Part shown: positions 5,221-13,447 of the stretch, one piece after another
Layout of the letters: each line of letters opens with the position of its first letter
Position numbering within the stretch: position 1 is the stretch's first letter
Source: an uncultured Eubacteriales bacterium
Lineage (GTDB): Bacteria > Bacillota > Clostridia > Peptostreptococcales > Anaerovoracaceae
Assembly (NCBI GenBank): GCA_905206455.1
Contig: CAJLHL010000042.1
Span: forward strand, 1-17,813
Length of the DNA: 17,813 nucleotides
Direction of reading: 5' to 3'
Translations under genes and position numbers: made by a program
Notes under the pieces: generated by a model
The model's database searches: none
The model's input: the letters and a program-made list of their open reading frames with translations, nothing else
What the model was told of the DNA's origin: nothing

Positions 5221-6855
5221 CTACTCGCTCTGCGCCGTCCCGCCGTCGTCCTCTGCGGCTTTTTCCTCTTCCGGCTGCAGGAACCTGACACTCCAGTCCT
5301 GACAGGACGCATAATAGTCATTGAACTGTGATACGATCAGCCCTTCAAAATCGGCGGATGTCACAGCCGCGTATGTCTTGTAGCAAAGACACAGATACGG
5401 CACTTCATCCGCGATGATCTTCTTGGCGTCGGTCAGATCCTGTTTCATCTGCTCTGCGCTGACGCCGGAAAACATATGGTCGAGCAGACTGTCCAGCGTT
5501 GTGTTCGCATAACCCGCCGGATTTCCGTATCCGCTGTGGTAAAACTGCCGCAGATCAAAACGCTCATCGACTTTCCAGCCCGCGATAAACAGATCGTAAG
5601 AGCCGGAAGACGCCGCGCTGATCAGAGATTCCGACGCCACTTCGGTAATCGAAACCCGGATACCGATTTCTCCCAGCTGGCGCGCGATCATCTGAGCCGC
5701 CATTCTGCGGGATTCGTTCTCGGAACTGGTCACCAGTTTCATTTCCAGTTCGCCGCCTTCGCTGTCTTCCATTACGCCGTCCTCATCGGAATCGCTGTAC
5801 CCGGCTTCCTTCAGCAATTCCAGGGCGGTTTCCCGGTCAGAGGTGAAGTCATTGGTCGTCTCGATTCCCAGATACCCCGGAAAATACAGATCGTCGCTCT
5901 TGATACCGCTGCTGTAATAACATGAGGAAATGATCTCATCTCTGTCCACCGTCATGGCGACAGCCTGACGCACATACTTGCTGGCGCAGGCGCCGCTCTC
6001 CCGGATATGAAATCCCAGCGTCTCAAATTCATTGCTGGTAAACGGCGTGACTTTAAGCCGTTTATTGCCCGCTATATTTTCGCGGTTGAACTGGTCCATC
6101 ACCATGATACTCAATTCTCCCGCGGAAACGAGTCCCGGATAGAGATCCGCCGCCGGCATCACTTTCAGCGTGATCGTATTGGAAGGCTTCACTTCAAAAG
6201 TGTGTTCATTGGCGCTGAGTCTGATTTCCTGTCCCGACGCGGAATCGATCTTATAAGCTCCTGACCCGATCAGAGGCTCGTCCTCGACGCTGAGAAATTC
6301 TCTGACGCCGGAGTATTGTGAAGAACTGAAGATAGGAAAGTCAAAATCAGCGATGGATGTATCGGAACTGTCTCTGAGGTTCACGGTGAACTCATAATCG
6401 CTGTGAACGGAAACACCGGAGATGTTGGATACCTTGGAAGCATACGCGGAAGTTTCTCCCGCACTCTTCAGGACATCCACCGAAAAATCCACATCATCCG
6501 CCGTCAGTTCCGAACCGTCGCTGAAGCGAACGCCTTTTTTCAGGCGGAATTCCAGATCTCCGGAATCGTTATATGTCCAGGATTCCGCCAGTTCTGCCGT
6601 CGGTTCCATGGTATCTCCCAGACCGATCAGGGAATTGTACACCAGCTTGGTCATCTGATAGATGTCCTCATCCGAAGACGTGGCCGGGTTTAAATTCCGG
6701 ATTTTCATCACGGGAATGCTGATCTCATGTGAAGTCACATACGTGCCCTCCTGCCCTTCGCTGTCTGTAAATAAACCGCTTTGCTGACATGCAGTCAAAG
6801 CGGCCGTTAGCACCAGTGCAATGATTATGTATGCTGTTTTTGCCTTTTTCGTCAT
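5221..6855 (-). CDS. Oligopeptide ABC-transporter substrate-binding lipoprotein (SBP_bac_5 family)
   Basis: A 544-residue protein with a lipoprotein signal: KK near the N-terminus, a hydrophobic stretch IIIALVLTAAL, and lipobox LTAC with Cys23 as the lipidated residue. The mature part matches family 5 solute-binding proteins of the OppA/DppA type. It has LVYNSLIGLG near 92, then ELAESWTYNDSGDLEFRLKKGVRFSDG, the family's signature region. Later come VRQAVAMTVDRDEII and GYSDSDEDGVMED. It would bind a peptide or similar solute on the outer face of the membrane. No permease or ATPase gene lies beside it, so it must work with a transporter encoded elsewhere or serve another role such as sensing. 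It starts 22 bp after coaE with an AGAGG ribosome site, so the two are co-transcribed. The C-terminus is acidic. Family is confident; ligand unknown. Confidence 0.92.
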   Translation of the reverse strand: MTKKAKTAYIIIALVLTAALTACQQSGLFTDSEGQEGTYVTSHEISIPVMKIRNLNPATSSDEDIYQMTKLVYNSLIGLGDTMEPTAELAESWTYNDSGDLEFRLKKGVRFSDGSELTADDVDFSVDVLKSAGETSAYASKVSNISGVSVHSDYEFTVNLRDSSDTSIADFDFPIFSSSQYSGVREFLSVEDEPLIGSGAYKIDSASGQEIRLSANEHTFEVKPSNTITLKVMPAADLYPGLVSAGELSIMVMDQFNRENIAGNKRLKVTPFTSNEFETLGFHIRESGACASKYVRQAVAMTVDRDEIISSCYYSSGIKSDDLYFPGYLGIETTNDFTSDRETALELLKEAGYSDSDEDGVMEDSEGGELEMKLVTSSENESRRMAAQMIARQLGEIGIRVSITEVASESLISAASSGSYDLFIAGWKVDERFDLRQFYHSGYGNPAGYANTTLDSLLDHMFSGVSAEQMKQDLTDAKKIIADEVPYLCLCYKTYAAVTSADFEGLIVSQFNDYYASCQDWSVRFLQPEEEKAAEDDGGTAQSE

Positions 6856-6877
6856 GATAAAACATACCTCTGTTATC

Positions 6878-7525
6878 CTACGGAAGTCTGCGGTCGAGGG
6901 CTTCGATCTGTGCGTCTACGTTGCGGAACAGTTCTTCTTTCGTACCGCTGTTGTCGATGACATAATCCGCTCTTTCCAGTTTATACTGCCTCGAAGTCTG
7001 AGAATTCATACGCTTGATAATGTCGTCTCTGCAGATGCAGTCGCGCTTCAGAATGCGCTGTATTCGGGTCTCATCATCCACATCCACCACCCACGCCTCA
7101 TTTGCCGGCTCGATGTTGTACGGTACCTCAAACAGGAGAGGATGATCGTAAAAGATGACTTTTTTCTGCAGATAATCCTTTGGATTTGTCTGCCGCGTCA
7201 CGTCCCGGCCCGCCTCCCGAAACGCGTCCGTGCGGGCTGTGATCAGGACATCTACGTATTTCTGTATGATACTGTCCATCTTTTTCTTTTCTTTCGGATC
7301 GGAAAACACGACTTTTCCCACATACTTGCGGTTCATCGTACCGTCCGGCAGCAGCGACTCGGGACCGAACGCCTCTACGATTTCCGCCAGCGCCGGTTCT
7401 CCCGGCTTTTGAAGTTCTCTCGTCGTCAGGTCGAAATCGATAATTTCGAAGCCTTTTTTTCTGAGATAATTTGAAACAGTCGTCTTGCCGGAGCCGCTTC
7501 CTCCGGTCAGTCCAATTATATACAT
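6878..7525 (-). CDS. coaE: Dephospho-CoA kinase
   Basis: A 215-residue P-loop kinase that phosphorylates the 3' hydroxyl of dephospho-CoA with ATP, the last step of coenzyme A synthesis in the cytosol. The P-loop GGSGSGKT is at residues 8-15. The IIDFD-LTTRELQKPG segment corresponds to the CoaE DAD-x-IARE-x-PG motif, with Phe in place of Ala. DHPLLFE and the lid-region arginines (QTSRQYKLERADYVIDNSG) also match. Two departures from the usual family are visible: the IIHP motif is replaced by IIQKYV, and there is an extra stretch of about 20 residues (GRDVTRQTNPKDYLQKK) before DHPLLFE. The start has AAGGA upstream and its own promoter at 7579-7607. It is followed by the lipoprotein gene after 22 bp. 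Confidence 0.9.
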   Translation of the reverse strand: MYIIGLTGGSGSGKTTVSNYLRKKGFEIIDFDLTTRELQKPGEPALAEIVEAFGPESLLPDGTMNRKYVGKVVFSDPKEKKKMDSIIQKYVDVLITARTDAFREAGRDVTRQTNPKDYLQKKVIFYDHPLLFEVPYNIEPANEAWVVDVDDETRIQRILKRDCICRDDIIKRMNSQTSRQYKLERADYVIDNSGTKEELFRNVDAQIEALDRRLP

Positions 7526-7561
7526 AATATGTCGATTCCTTATTTTCGTTGACGTGCTGAA

Positions 7562-7607
7562 GCTGTTTATCTATATTATTTATACCTTTAAAACAGATAA
7601 ATAGCAA
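7562..7607 (-). promoter_or_regulatory. coaE promoter with overlapping inverted repeat
   Basis: On the minus strand TTGCTA (7607-7602) and TATAAA (7584-7579) are 17 bp apart. The start point would be near 7572, 47 bases before the ATG. An imperfect inverted repeat, GCTGTTTATCT (7562-7572) and AGATAAATAGC (7595-7605), matches at 10 of 11 positions and brackets the -10, covering the -35 and the start point as an operator would. No regulator is identified. Confidence 0.6.
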
Positions 7608-7751
7608 TTACAAATTCACAAAAACACGTTTAAATCAGTGCAAAGTTCAGGAAATCCGCCTGCGGCTTCCCCACCCGCTCCGTCCGTCTTTACAGCTGAC
7701 CCGGCGGTGTGCGAAAACCGGCACAGACGTCGCTCTTTCCGGTCTCCGCCT

Positions 7752-10562
7752 CTATTTTATACTGTACCAATCGTTTCCCGTATTGACTTCTGCGATCAGA
7801 GGTACGCTGAGTTTGGCGGCGCCGCACATGGATTCTGTGAGAATCCGTCCCGCAGCCTCCGCTTTCTCCGTCGGCGCGTCGATAATCAGTTCATCGTGTA
7901 CCTGAAGAACGACGGAAGCTTCCGGGATCTCCGTCCGCAGCCTGCGGTAAGTCTCGATCATAGCGAGCTTCATGATATCCGCCGCTGTACCCTGTACCGG
8001 CGTATTCATAGCCAAACGTTCTCCCAGCTGACGCGTCATATAATTCGACGCGTGGATTTCGCCGATTTTCCTCCTGCGGCCGTGCATGGTGGTGACGTAT
8101 CCCTTTTCTCTGCATTCGGCCACCATACGGTCCATGTATTCCTTCACCCGGGGATGTTTGCGGAAATAGTCGTCGATATACTGCTGCGCCTCGTTTCTCG
8201 AAATTTTCAGATCCGAGGAAAGACCGAAAGCGCTGATCCCGTAAATCACGCCGAAGTTTACCGCTTTTGCTCTGCTGCGCTGCAGCGGCGTCACATCTCC
8301 AGCGGGAATGTCGAAGACTCTGGCCGCCGTACTGCGGTGAATGTCAAGATTTTTTTCAAAAGCTTCGATGAGCGCCGGATCCTGAGAAAGATGAGCCATG
8401 ATCCTCAGTTCGATCTGGGAATAGTCCGCCCCTACCAGAATTCTGCCCTCGCCGGAAGCGGTGAACACCTTTCTCAGAAGCCTTCCGAGCTCCTGGCGCA
8501 CCGGGATATTCTGAAGATTCGGTTCCGTGCAGCTGAGACGTCCCGTAGTGGTCACCGTCTGCTGAAAGTGGGCGTGAATCCGGCTGTCGCTGTCGATCAG
8601 CGGCAGCATACCCTCTACATAAGTTCCGTTGAGTTTTGTCAGCATGCGGAATTCCAGCACCTGAGCGGCGATCTCATAATCCCGCGCAAGATGCTCCAGA
8701 ACTTCAGCATTGGTGGAGTAGCCTGACTTCGTCTTTTTCCCCGGAGGAAGCTTTAATTTATCGAAAAGAATACTTCCCAGCTGTTTCGGGGAATTGATGT
8801 TGAATTCCTCTCCCGCGCTTTCATAGACAGCCGAGGTGATCTTATCGATCTGCTCTTTCAGACTGACTCCGATCTCTTCCAGTTCTTCGCCGTCCGCACG
8901 GATACCCGTCTTTTCCATACTGGCCAGCACTTCGATCAACGGCAGTTCGATCTCCTGATATACCGGAGAAAGCTCCTCCGCCTGCATACGCTGCGCCTGC
9001 ACCAGAGCCAGCCGCGACGACAGCGCGAGAATTTTACGGCCGAGATTTGCCTGTTTCTGATCGGTTTCCCCGAACATATCGATGACAGAAGCCTCTTCGA
9101 GAATCTCTCTGTCGGTGGGAAATTCTTCGTGAAAGTATTCCAGTGAGAGCTGAGACAATTCATAGGAACGCTTCTGCGGGTCGAGAACATATTCCGCCAC
9201 CGCCGTGTCAAACCCGGTATGAAAGACTCTCTCTCTGTGTGCCGCTGCGGAAAGCCCGGCGATACCGCTGCAGAAAAGAGCGTAATAATCCGGTTTCAGA
9301 TCGTGTCCGCAGATTTTCCCTTCATAAGAGGCCATCCATTCCGTCACATCGGCAGCAGCTTCTTCCGTCCATGGAATGTAATACACCGTATCGGAAGAAG
9401 CGATGCAGACAGAAGAAATCTCAGGAAGGGTGACGTGCGCATTGTCGTGAAAAATCTTCAGCCAGAGGGATTCCGTCCGTGACAGGTCGTCTTTCATCTC
9501 TCCGCGCTTCTCCCTGGTATCGGCTCTGACGATATCCGCAGAAGGAGATACGGCGTATAAAAAAGCGAACTGCTCCGCTGCCGGGGTTCCCTCCAAAGCC
9601 CCGGAAAAACCGGCGGACAGTTTTGGCGAACCCGGTTCTGCGAAAACACCTTCCTCCTCCGAAGAATTTTCTGTCCTTATGGAAGCGCCGCCGGAAGACT
9701 TCGCCATCTTCCGGAGGAAAGAATTGAATTCCAGCCGTTTGTACAGCTCGATGAGGCGCTGACTGTCCGGTTCCTCGTATCTGAGCTCCTCGAAATCGAT
9801 ATTCAGAGGCACATTGGTATTGATCGTGGCAAGACGCTTGCTCATCACCGCCATCTGTGCATTTTCCTCGATTTTTTCTTTCAGCTTACTCTTTTTCATA
9901 GAACCTACGGAAGCGATGATATTTTCCACGGAGCCGTATTCCAGCAGCAATTTCGTGGCCGTCTTCTCTCCGACGCCGGGGATGCCCGGAATATTGTCGG
10001 AAGCGTCTCCCATCAGGCCCTTGAGATCGATAAATTGCTGCGGAGTCAGACCGTATCTGTCGATCATGGCCTGACGGTCATATACTTCGAATTCCGTGAT
10101 CCCGCGCTTCGTAAAGATGATCTTCGTCACGTCGGTGGCCAGCTGCAGAGCGTCCCGGTCTCCTGTGATAATCAGCGGAAAAAGTCCCTCTCGCTCCGCC
10201 GTTACCGCTACAGTCCCGATAATATCATCCGCCTCAAATCCATCGATTTCGATCCTGTCGATTTTCATCGCCGACAGGATCTCCTTCAGCACAGGAAACT
10301 GCATCGCCAGTTCCGGCGGCATTTTTTTCCGGCCGGCTTTATACTCTTTATACTCTAAATGCCGGAAAGTGGGCGCTTTCCGGTCGAAAGCCACGGAGAT
10401 ATACTCCGGTTCATAATCGGTCAGTATTTTATTCAGCATGTTGAGAAATCCGAAAATTCCCTGGGTATACATGCCGTCTCCCGTAATCATCGGCCGCTGG
10501 ATGGCATAATACGCCCGATTCATGAGACTGTTGCCGTCTATGATGACAAGTGCTTTTTCCAT
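7752..10562 (-). CDS. polA: DNA polymerase I
   Basis: A 936-residue family A DNA polymerase. The frame extends further upstream, but the start at 10562 is right: it gives MEKALVIIDGNSLMNRAYY and has AAGGAGAT just upstream. The 5'-3' exonuclease (flap) domain covers about 1-290 (GFEADDIIGT, ITGDRDALQL, GLMGDASDNIPGIPGVGEKTA). The polymerase domain covers about 560-936, with motif A DYSQIELR at 713-720, motif B RSRAKAVNFGVIYG from about 762, and motif C HDE at 889-891. The middle 3'-5' exonuclease fold is recognisable (FDTAVAEYVLDP) but lacks the DTE metal-binding motif, so proofreading is probably absent, as in Bacillus and Thermus enzymes. It works in Okazaki fragment maturation and excision repair. 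The carbonic anhydrase gene ends 11 bp upstream, so the pair is co-transcribed. Confidence 0.95.
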   Translation of the reverse strand: MEKALVIIDGNSLMNRAYYAIQRPMITGDGMYTQGIFGFLNMLNKILTDYEPEYISVAFDRKAPTFRHLEYKEYKAGRKKMPPELAMQFPVLKEILSAMKIDRIEIDGFEADDIIGTVAVTAEREGLFPLIITGDRDALQLATDVTKIIFTKRGITEFEVYDRQAMIDRYGLTPQQFIDLKGLMGDASDNIPGIPGVGEKTATKLLLEYGSVENIIASVGSMKKSKLKEKIEENAQMAVMSKRLATINTNVPLNIDFEELRYEEPDSQRLIELYKRLEFNSFLRKMAKSSGGASIRTENSSEEEGVFAEPGSPKLSAGFSGALEGTPAAEQFAFLYAVSPSADIVRADTREKRGEMKDDLSRTESLWLKIFHDNAHVTLPEISSVCIASSDTVYYIPWTEEAAADVTEWMASYEGKICGHDLKPDYYALFCSGIAGLSAAAHRERVFHTGFDTAVAEYVLDPQKRSYELSQLSLEYFHEEFPTDREILEEASVIDMFGETDQKQANLGRKILALSSRLALVQAQRMQAEELSPVYQEIELPLIEVLASMEKTGIRADGEELEEIGVSLKEQIDKITSAVYESAGEEFNINSPKQLGSILFDKLKLPPGKKTKSGYSTNAEVLEHLARDYEIAAQVLEFRMLTKLNGTYVEGMLPLIDSDSRIHAHFQQTVTTTGRLSCTEPNLQNIPVRQELGRLLRKVFTASGEGRILVGADYSQIELRIMAHLSQDPALIEAFEKNLDIHRSTAARVFDIPAGDVTPLQRSRAKAVNFGVIYGISAFGLSSDLKISRNEAQQYIDDYFRKHPRVKEYMDRMVAECREKGYVTTMHGRRRKIGEIHASNYMTRQLGERLAMNTPVQGTAADIMKLAMIETYRRLRTEIPEASVVLQVHDELIIDAPTEKAEAAGRILTESMCGAAKLSVPLIAEVNTGNDWYSIK

Positions 10563-10573
10563 AGGATCTCCTT

Positions 10574-11134
10574 TTATTTCTGTTCTGTTTCTTCCGCCGG
10601 ACGAACCTCTCCCGTCACCGGATCCATAATCAGAGAGAAAACTCTCAGCTCCCTCGGCATCAGCGGATGATTCCGTATGATCCGGGCCGTCTCCAGTACG
10701 GCTTCGTTTACATCTCCAAATCCCCGGAGCCATTCTTCGATTCCGCCGGTAGCGCCGTCGCTTCTGGCGATATCCACATCGGTGATGCCGCGCTGGTGCA
10801 TATGTCCGATCAGCGCTTCACAGTCCACATTCTGCATGCCGCAGTCATCGTGACCGATGACCCAGACTTCTTCCACGCCCAGTTCGTACACCGCGATCAC
10901 CAGACTGTGCATCACACTGCCGTAAGGGTGGGAAATAATGCCTCCCGCATTTTTAATCAGCTTTACGTCTCCGTTTCTGATGCCCAGCGCCGCGGGAAGC
11001 AATTCTGTGAGCCGGGTGTCCATACAGGTTAATATGGCCGTCTTCTTTGCAGGATATTTGTCCGCCTGATATTTTTCGTATTCTTTTTTGTCGACAAATT
11101 CTCGGTTGAATTTCATCATATCTTCTAAATGCAT
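10574..11134 (-). CDS. Beta-class carbonic anhydrase
   Basis: A 186-residue cytosolic enzyme interconverting carbon dioxide and bicarbonate. The zinc ligands are visible: Cys37 in LTCMDTRL, then His95 and Cys98 in GHDDCGM. The catalytic dyad Asp39/Arg41 is also present. NAGGIISHPYGSVMHSLVIAVYELGV (62-87) is the usual core. Its short length and spacing place it with the small type II beta enzymes (Rv1284/YvdA-like) and not the longer plant/E. coli Can type. Methionines 6 and 7 are possible later starts; no strong ribosome site decides, though AGGA occurs 13 bases before the ATG at 11134. It is followed after 11 bp by polA, a functionally unrelated partner that probably just shares the transcript. 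Confidence 0.92.
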   Translation of the reverse strand: MHLEDMMKFNREFVDKKEYEKYQADKYPAKKTAILTCMDTRLTELLPAALGIRNGDVKLIKNAGGIISHPYGSVMHSLVIAVYELGVEEVWVIGHDDCGMQNVDCEALIGHMHQRGITDVDIARSDGATGGIEEWLRGFGDVNEAVLETARIIRNHPLMPRELRVFSLIMDPVTGEVRPAEETEQK

Positions 11135-11276
11135 CTCTCTTCCCGTCCTTTCTCCGCTTTTTTACCGCTCTGCGCCCGTTATACTCATTTCTTCCATCGA
11201 TATCTTTCGAAAAAGTCTCGTTTTCCTTCTCTGCGTTCTGAAAAATCCGTATTTTCTTTCACTCCGGCCGTCCTCT

Positions 11277-11621
11277 TTATTCCTCTGTATTTTCCAGTTC
11301 AAAATTCCGGTAAAAACAGGTGAAATTTCCGGTATGACACGCCGCTCCGATCTGCTGCGCCACCACCAGAATCGTATCGCAGTCGCAGTCGTAGCTGACT
11401 CTTTTTACCATCTGAAAATGTCCGGAGGTCTCTCCTTTGTTCCACATCGCCTGACGGCTTCTGCTGTAAAACCAGGTCGTTCCGGAAGTCAACGTGCGCT
11501 TCAGCGCCTCTTCATTCATGTACGCCAGCATGAGAACCTCTTTTGTCTCCGCATCCTGAACGACAGCGGGTACCAACCCCCGGCTGTCGTAACGGATCTG
11601 GCTCAGAATTTCTTCATTCAT
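11277..11621 (-). CDS. hisI: Phosphoribosyl-AMP cyclohydrolase
   Basis: A 114-residue enzyme that opens the adenine ring of phosphoribosyl-AMP, the third step of histidine synthesis. The start at 11621 is chosen over a longer frame because GGAGGAT sits seven bases upstream and the extra N-terminus is lysine/arginine-rich and unlike the family. The metal sites are all visible: CDCD at 79-82 and CHTG with Cys95/His96, then Cys102 in CFYR. VLMLAYMNEEAL (29-40) and TWFYSRSRQAMWNKGETSGH (49-68) are the family signature. Unlike many HisI proteins it is not fused to HisE, so the preceding pyrophosphohydrolase step must be encoded elsewhere. It lies 160 bp after hisF, a large gap for a his operon, with a weak hairpin between. 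Confidence 0.95.
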   Translation of the reverse strand: MNEEILSQIRYDSRGLVPAVVQDAETKEVLMLAYMNEEALKRTLTSGTTWFYSRSRQAMWNKGETSGHFQMVKRVSYDCDCDTILVVAQQIGAACHTGNFTCFYRNFELENTEE

Positions 11622-11712
11622 TTTATCCTCCGTCCGGCTTTTCCGGCTCCTTTTTTCTTTGACCGCGCGTTTTTCACCCGGCGATCGAAAAATCTTTTGC
11701 AACAGAAACAGA

Positions 11713-11733
11713 CGGACGGTTCGATGCCGTCCG
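11713..11733 (-). terminator. Weak hairpin between hisF and hisI
   Basis: CGGACGG (11713-11719) and CCGTCCG (11727-11733) form a 7-bp GC-rich stem with a 7-base loop. The minus strand continues TCTGTTTCTGTTG, a broken T-tract. It could attenuate hisI expression or be a processed intercistronic structure. Confidence 0.45.
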
Positions 11734-11781
11734 CCGATTGTCCCTGATTCAGTTTATCACAGAACAGCGCTCATGAGAATT

Positions 11782-12546
11782 TTAAATCCTCATGTTTACG
11801 CCGTTTTCTTTCAGATATTTTTTCAGTTCCCGGATGTCGATTTCCCCGAAGTGGAATACACTGGCGGCCAGCCCCGCGTCAGCCTTTCCCTCCCGGAATA
11901 CTTCGAGAAAATGTTCTTTCGTGCCGGCCCCTCCGGAAGCGATAACCGGCAGAGTGACAGATTCGGAAATCACCCGGTTCAGTTCCAGATCAAATCCCGT
12001 CTTTACTCCGTCGGCGTCGATAGAATTGAGAACCAGCTCGCCGGCTCCCGCCTTTTCTCCGCGGACAGCCCACTCCACTGCGTCGATGCCGGTAGGAGTT
12101 CTTCCGCCGTTGACATAGACCTCCCAGGAATCCCCGCTGCGCTTTGCATCAATGGATAAGACGACGCACTGGCTGCCGAATTTCAGCGCCGCTTCCGTGA
12201 TCAGCTGCGGATTTTTCACCGCCGCCGAATTGACAGAAACCTTGTCCGCACCGGCTCTCAGCACTTTATTGAAATCGTCGATGGTACGGATCCCGCCTCC
12301 CACCGTAAAAGGAATATATACATTGTAAGCTGTCTTTTCCACCACATCCAGAAAAATCTCCCGTTCTTCATTGGAAGCGGTGATATCGTAAAATACCAGC
12401 TCGTCGGCGCCGATATCGCTGTAATGCTTCGCCAGTTCCACCGGATCATCTACGTCCTGCAGACCCTGAAATTTTACACCTTTCACCACACGGCCGTGAT
12501 CCACATCGAGACACGGCACGATTCTCTTAGTCAGCAATCTCTTCAC
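11782..12546 (-). CDS. hisF: Imidazole glycerol phosphate synthase, cyclase subunit
   Basis: A 254-residue TIM barrel. It uses ammonia delivered by HisH and the product of HisA (PRFAR) to make imidazole glycerol phosphate and AICAR. The catalytic aspartates are Asp14 in CLDVDHGRVVKG and Asp133 in SIDAKR. Phosphate-binding loops are seen at TVGGGIR (81-87) and near VIASGGAG. It is full length for the family. Its start overlaps the end of hisH by 20 bp, which fits translational coupling of the two subunits that form one heterodimer. The usual neighbour hisA, which normally lies between hisH and hisF, is missing here. Confidence 0.97.
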   Translation of the reverse strand: MKRLLTKRIVPCLDVDHGRVVKGVKFQGLQDVDDPVELAKHYSDIGADELVFYDITASNEEREIFLDVVEKTAYNVYIPFTVGGGIRTIDDFNKVLRAGADKVSVNSAAVKNPQLITEAALKFGSQCVVLSIDAKRSGDSWEVYVNGGRTPTGIDAVEWAVRGEKAGAGELVLNSIDADGVKTGFDLELNRVISESVTLPVIASGGAGTKEHFLEVFREGKADAGLAASVFHFGEIDIRELKKYLKENGVNMRI

Positions 12547-13168
12547 CTTCTTTCAGGAAATTCGTCAGCAGACGCATCCCCGTCTCAGAACTCTTTTCCG
12601 GATGAAACTGCATTCCGATGACACTGCCCTTTCTCACTACGCCGGGAACTTTTACATTATAGTCGGCATAGTACACTACGTCGCTCCAGTCTTCGGGAAC
12701 CGCATAGTAAGAATGGACGAAATAAGCATAGTCGTCAGAACCGATCCCTGCTCCGATGGAATCCTCTCTGTTTTTTATCAGCAGATTCCAGCCCATATGA
12801 GGGATCTTACTTCTCTCATCCCAATCCTCGTCGTTCTCTTTTCCGAAACGGACCACCCGGCCTTTGATCAGGCCGAGACCTTCCCACTCTCCATCTTCAA
12901 AACTCCTGTCGAAAAGCATCTGCATTCCCAGACAGATACCCAGCAGCCGTCTGCCTTCCGCTACGGCCTTTAAAAGATACCGGTCCAGACCCGTCTTTCT
13001 CAGATTCTCCGCAACCTTACCGAAAGAACCTACCCCCGGAAGGATCAGAGAAGAACACTGATCCAGCACCGCCGGATCGGCGGTGAGAACAGCTTCACCG
13101 CCCAGTTTTTCCACGACTTTCATGACGCTCTTCACATTGCCTGCGTCGTAATCGATTACTCCTACCAT
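12527..13168 (-). CDS. hisH: Imidazole glycerol phosphate synthase, glutamine amidotransferase subunit
   Basis: A 213-residue class I glutamine amidotransferase that releases ammonia from glutamine and channels it to HisF. The triad is visible: Cys79 in LGICLGMQ, His189 and Glu191 in QFHPEKS. PGVGSFG (44-50) is the oxyanion region. The start at 13168 is preferred over an in-frame ATG at 13195, since it gives the family's MVGVIDYDAGN beginning and has AAAGGA upstream, while the earlier ATG has no ribosome site. It overlaps hisF by 20 bp. It is separated from hisD by an unusual gap of about 280 bp. Confidence 0.96.
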   Translation of the reverse strand: MVGVIDYDAGNVKSVMKVVEKLGGEAVLTADPAVLDQCSSLILPGVGSFGKVAENLRKTGLDRYLLKAVAEGRRLLGICLGMQMLFDRSFEDGEWEGLGLIKGRVVRFGKENDEDWDERSKIPHMGWNLLIKNREDSIGAGIGSDDYAYFVHSYYAVPEDWSDVVYYADYNVKVPGVVRKGSVIGMQFHPEKSSETGMRLLTNFLKEGEEIAD

Positions 13169-13447
13169 TTTTTGTATTTCCTTTTCTTTTCTCATGTCCC
13201 GCGCCTGTTCCGTCCCTGCGGAATCTCCTTCCGCCTCAGAAAAGCCGCCCTTCGGCCATATCTCTTTCCCTATGGTTCAGATCTTCTGATTTCCGTTCTG
13301 CATTTGAACCGTTTACCGCTCACGGAATTTTACAAAAAAACGCCTTTCCTGCGCCTTACCGCTTTTTCTGCCGGACCGGCAGACGTCTCCGCCTTCCGGA
13401 TTCCGGTATGACATACCGCGGTTTGCGCACAGCCCTCTCTCCGCTTT
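13169..13447 (-). other. Long intergenic gap inside the his cluster, several short inverted repeats
   Basis: No gene could be supported in this 279-base stretch between hisD and hisH. On the minus strand it contains short self-complementary segments: CTGCCGGTCCGGCAG, CCGGAATCCGG and GCGGAAGGAGATTCCGC, plus a run of seven T near 13336-13342. None makes a convincing terminator or known riboswitch. A GGTTCA/TGAACC pair lies around 13276-13309. Confidence 0.4.

Noticed and set aside
10563..10733. Longer N-terminus for DNA polymerase I
   Set aside because: The extra residues overlap the carbonic anhydrase gene and are not polymerase-like; the start at 10562 has AAGGAGAT and gives the family beginning.
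13169..13447. A hidden gene or riboswitch between hisD and hisH
   Set aside because: No frame with family resemblance was found; short palindromes are present but match no riboswitch core I know.
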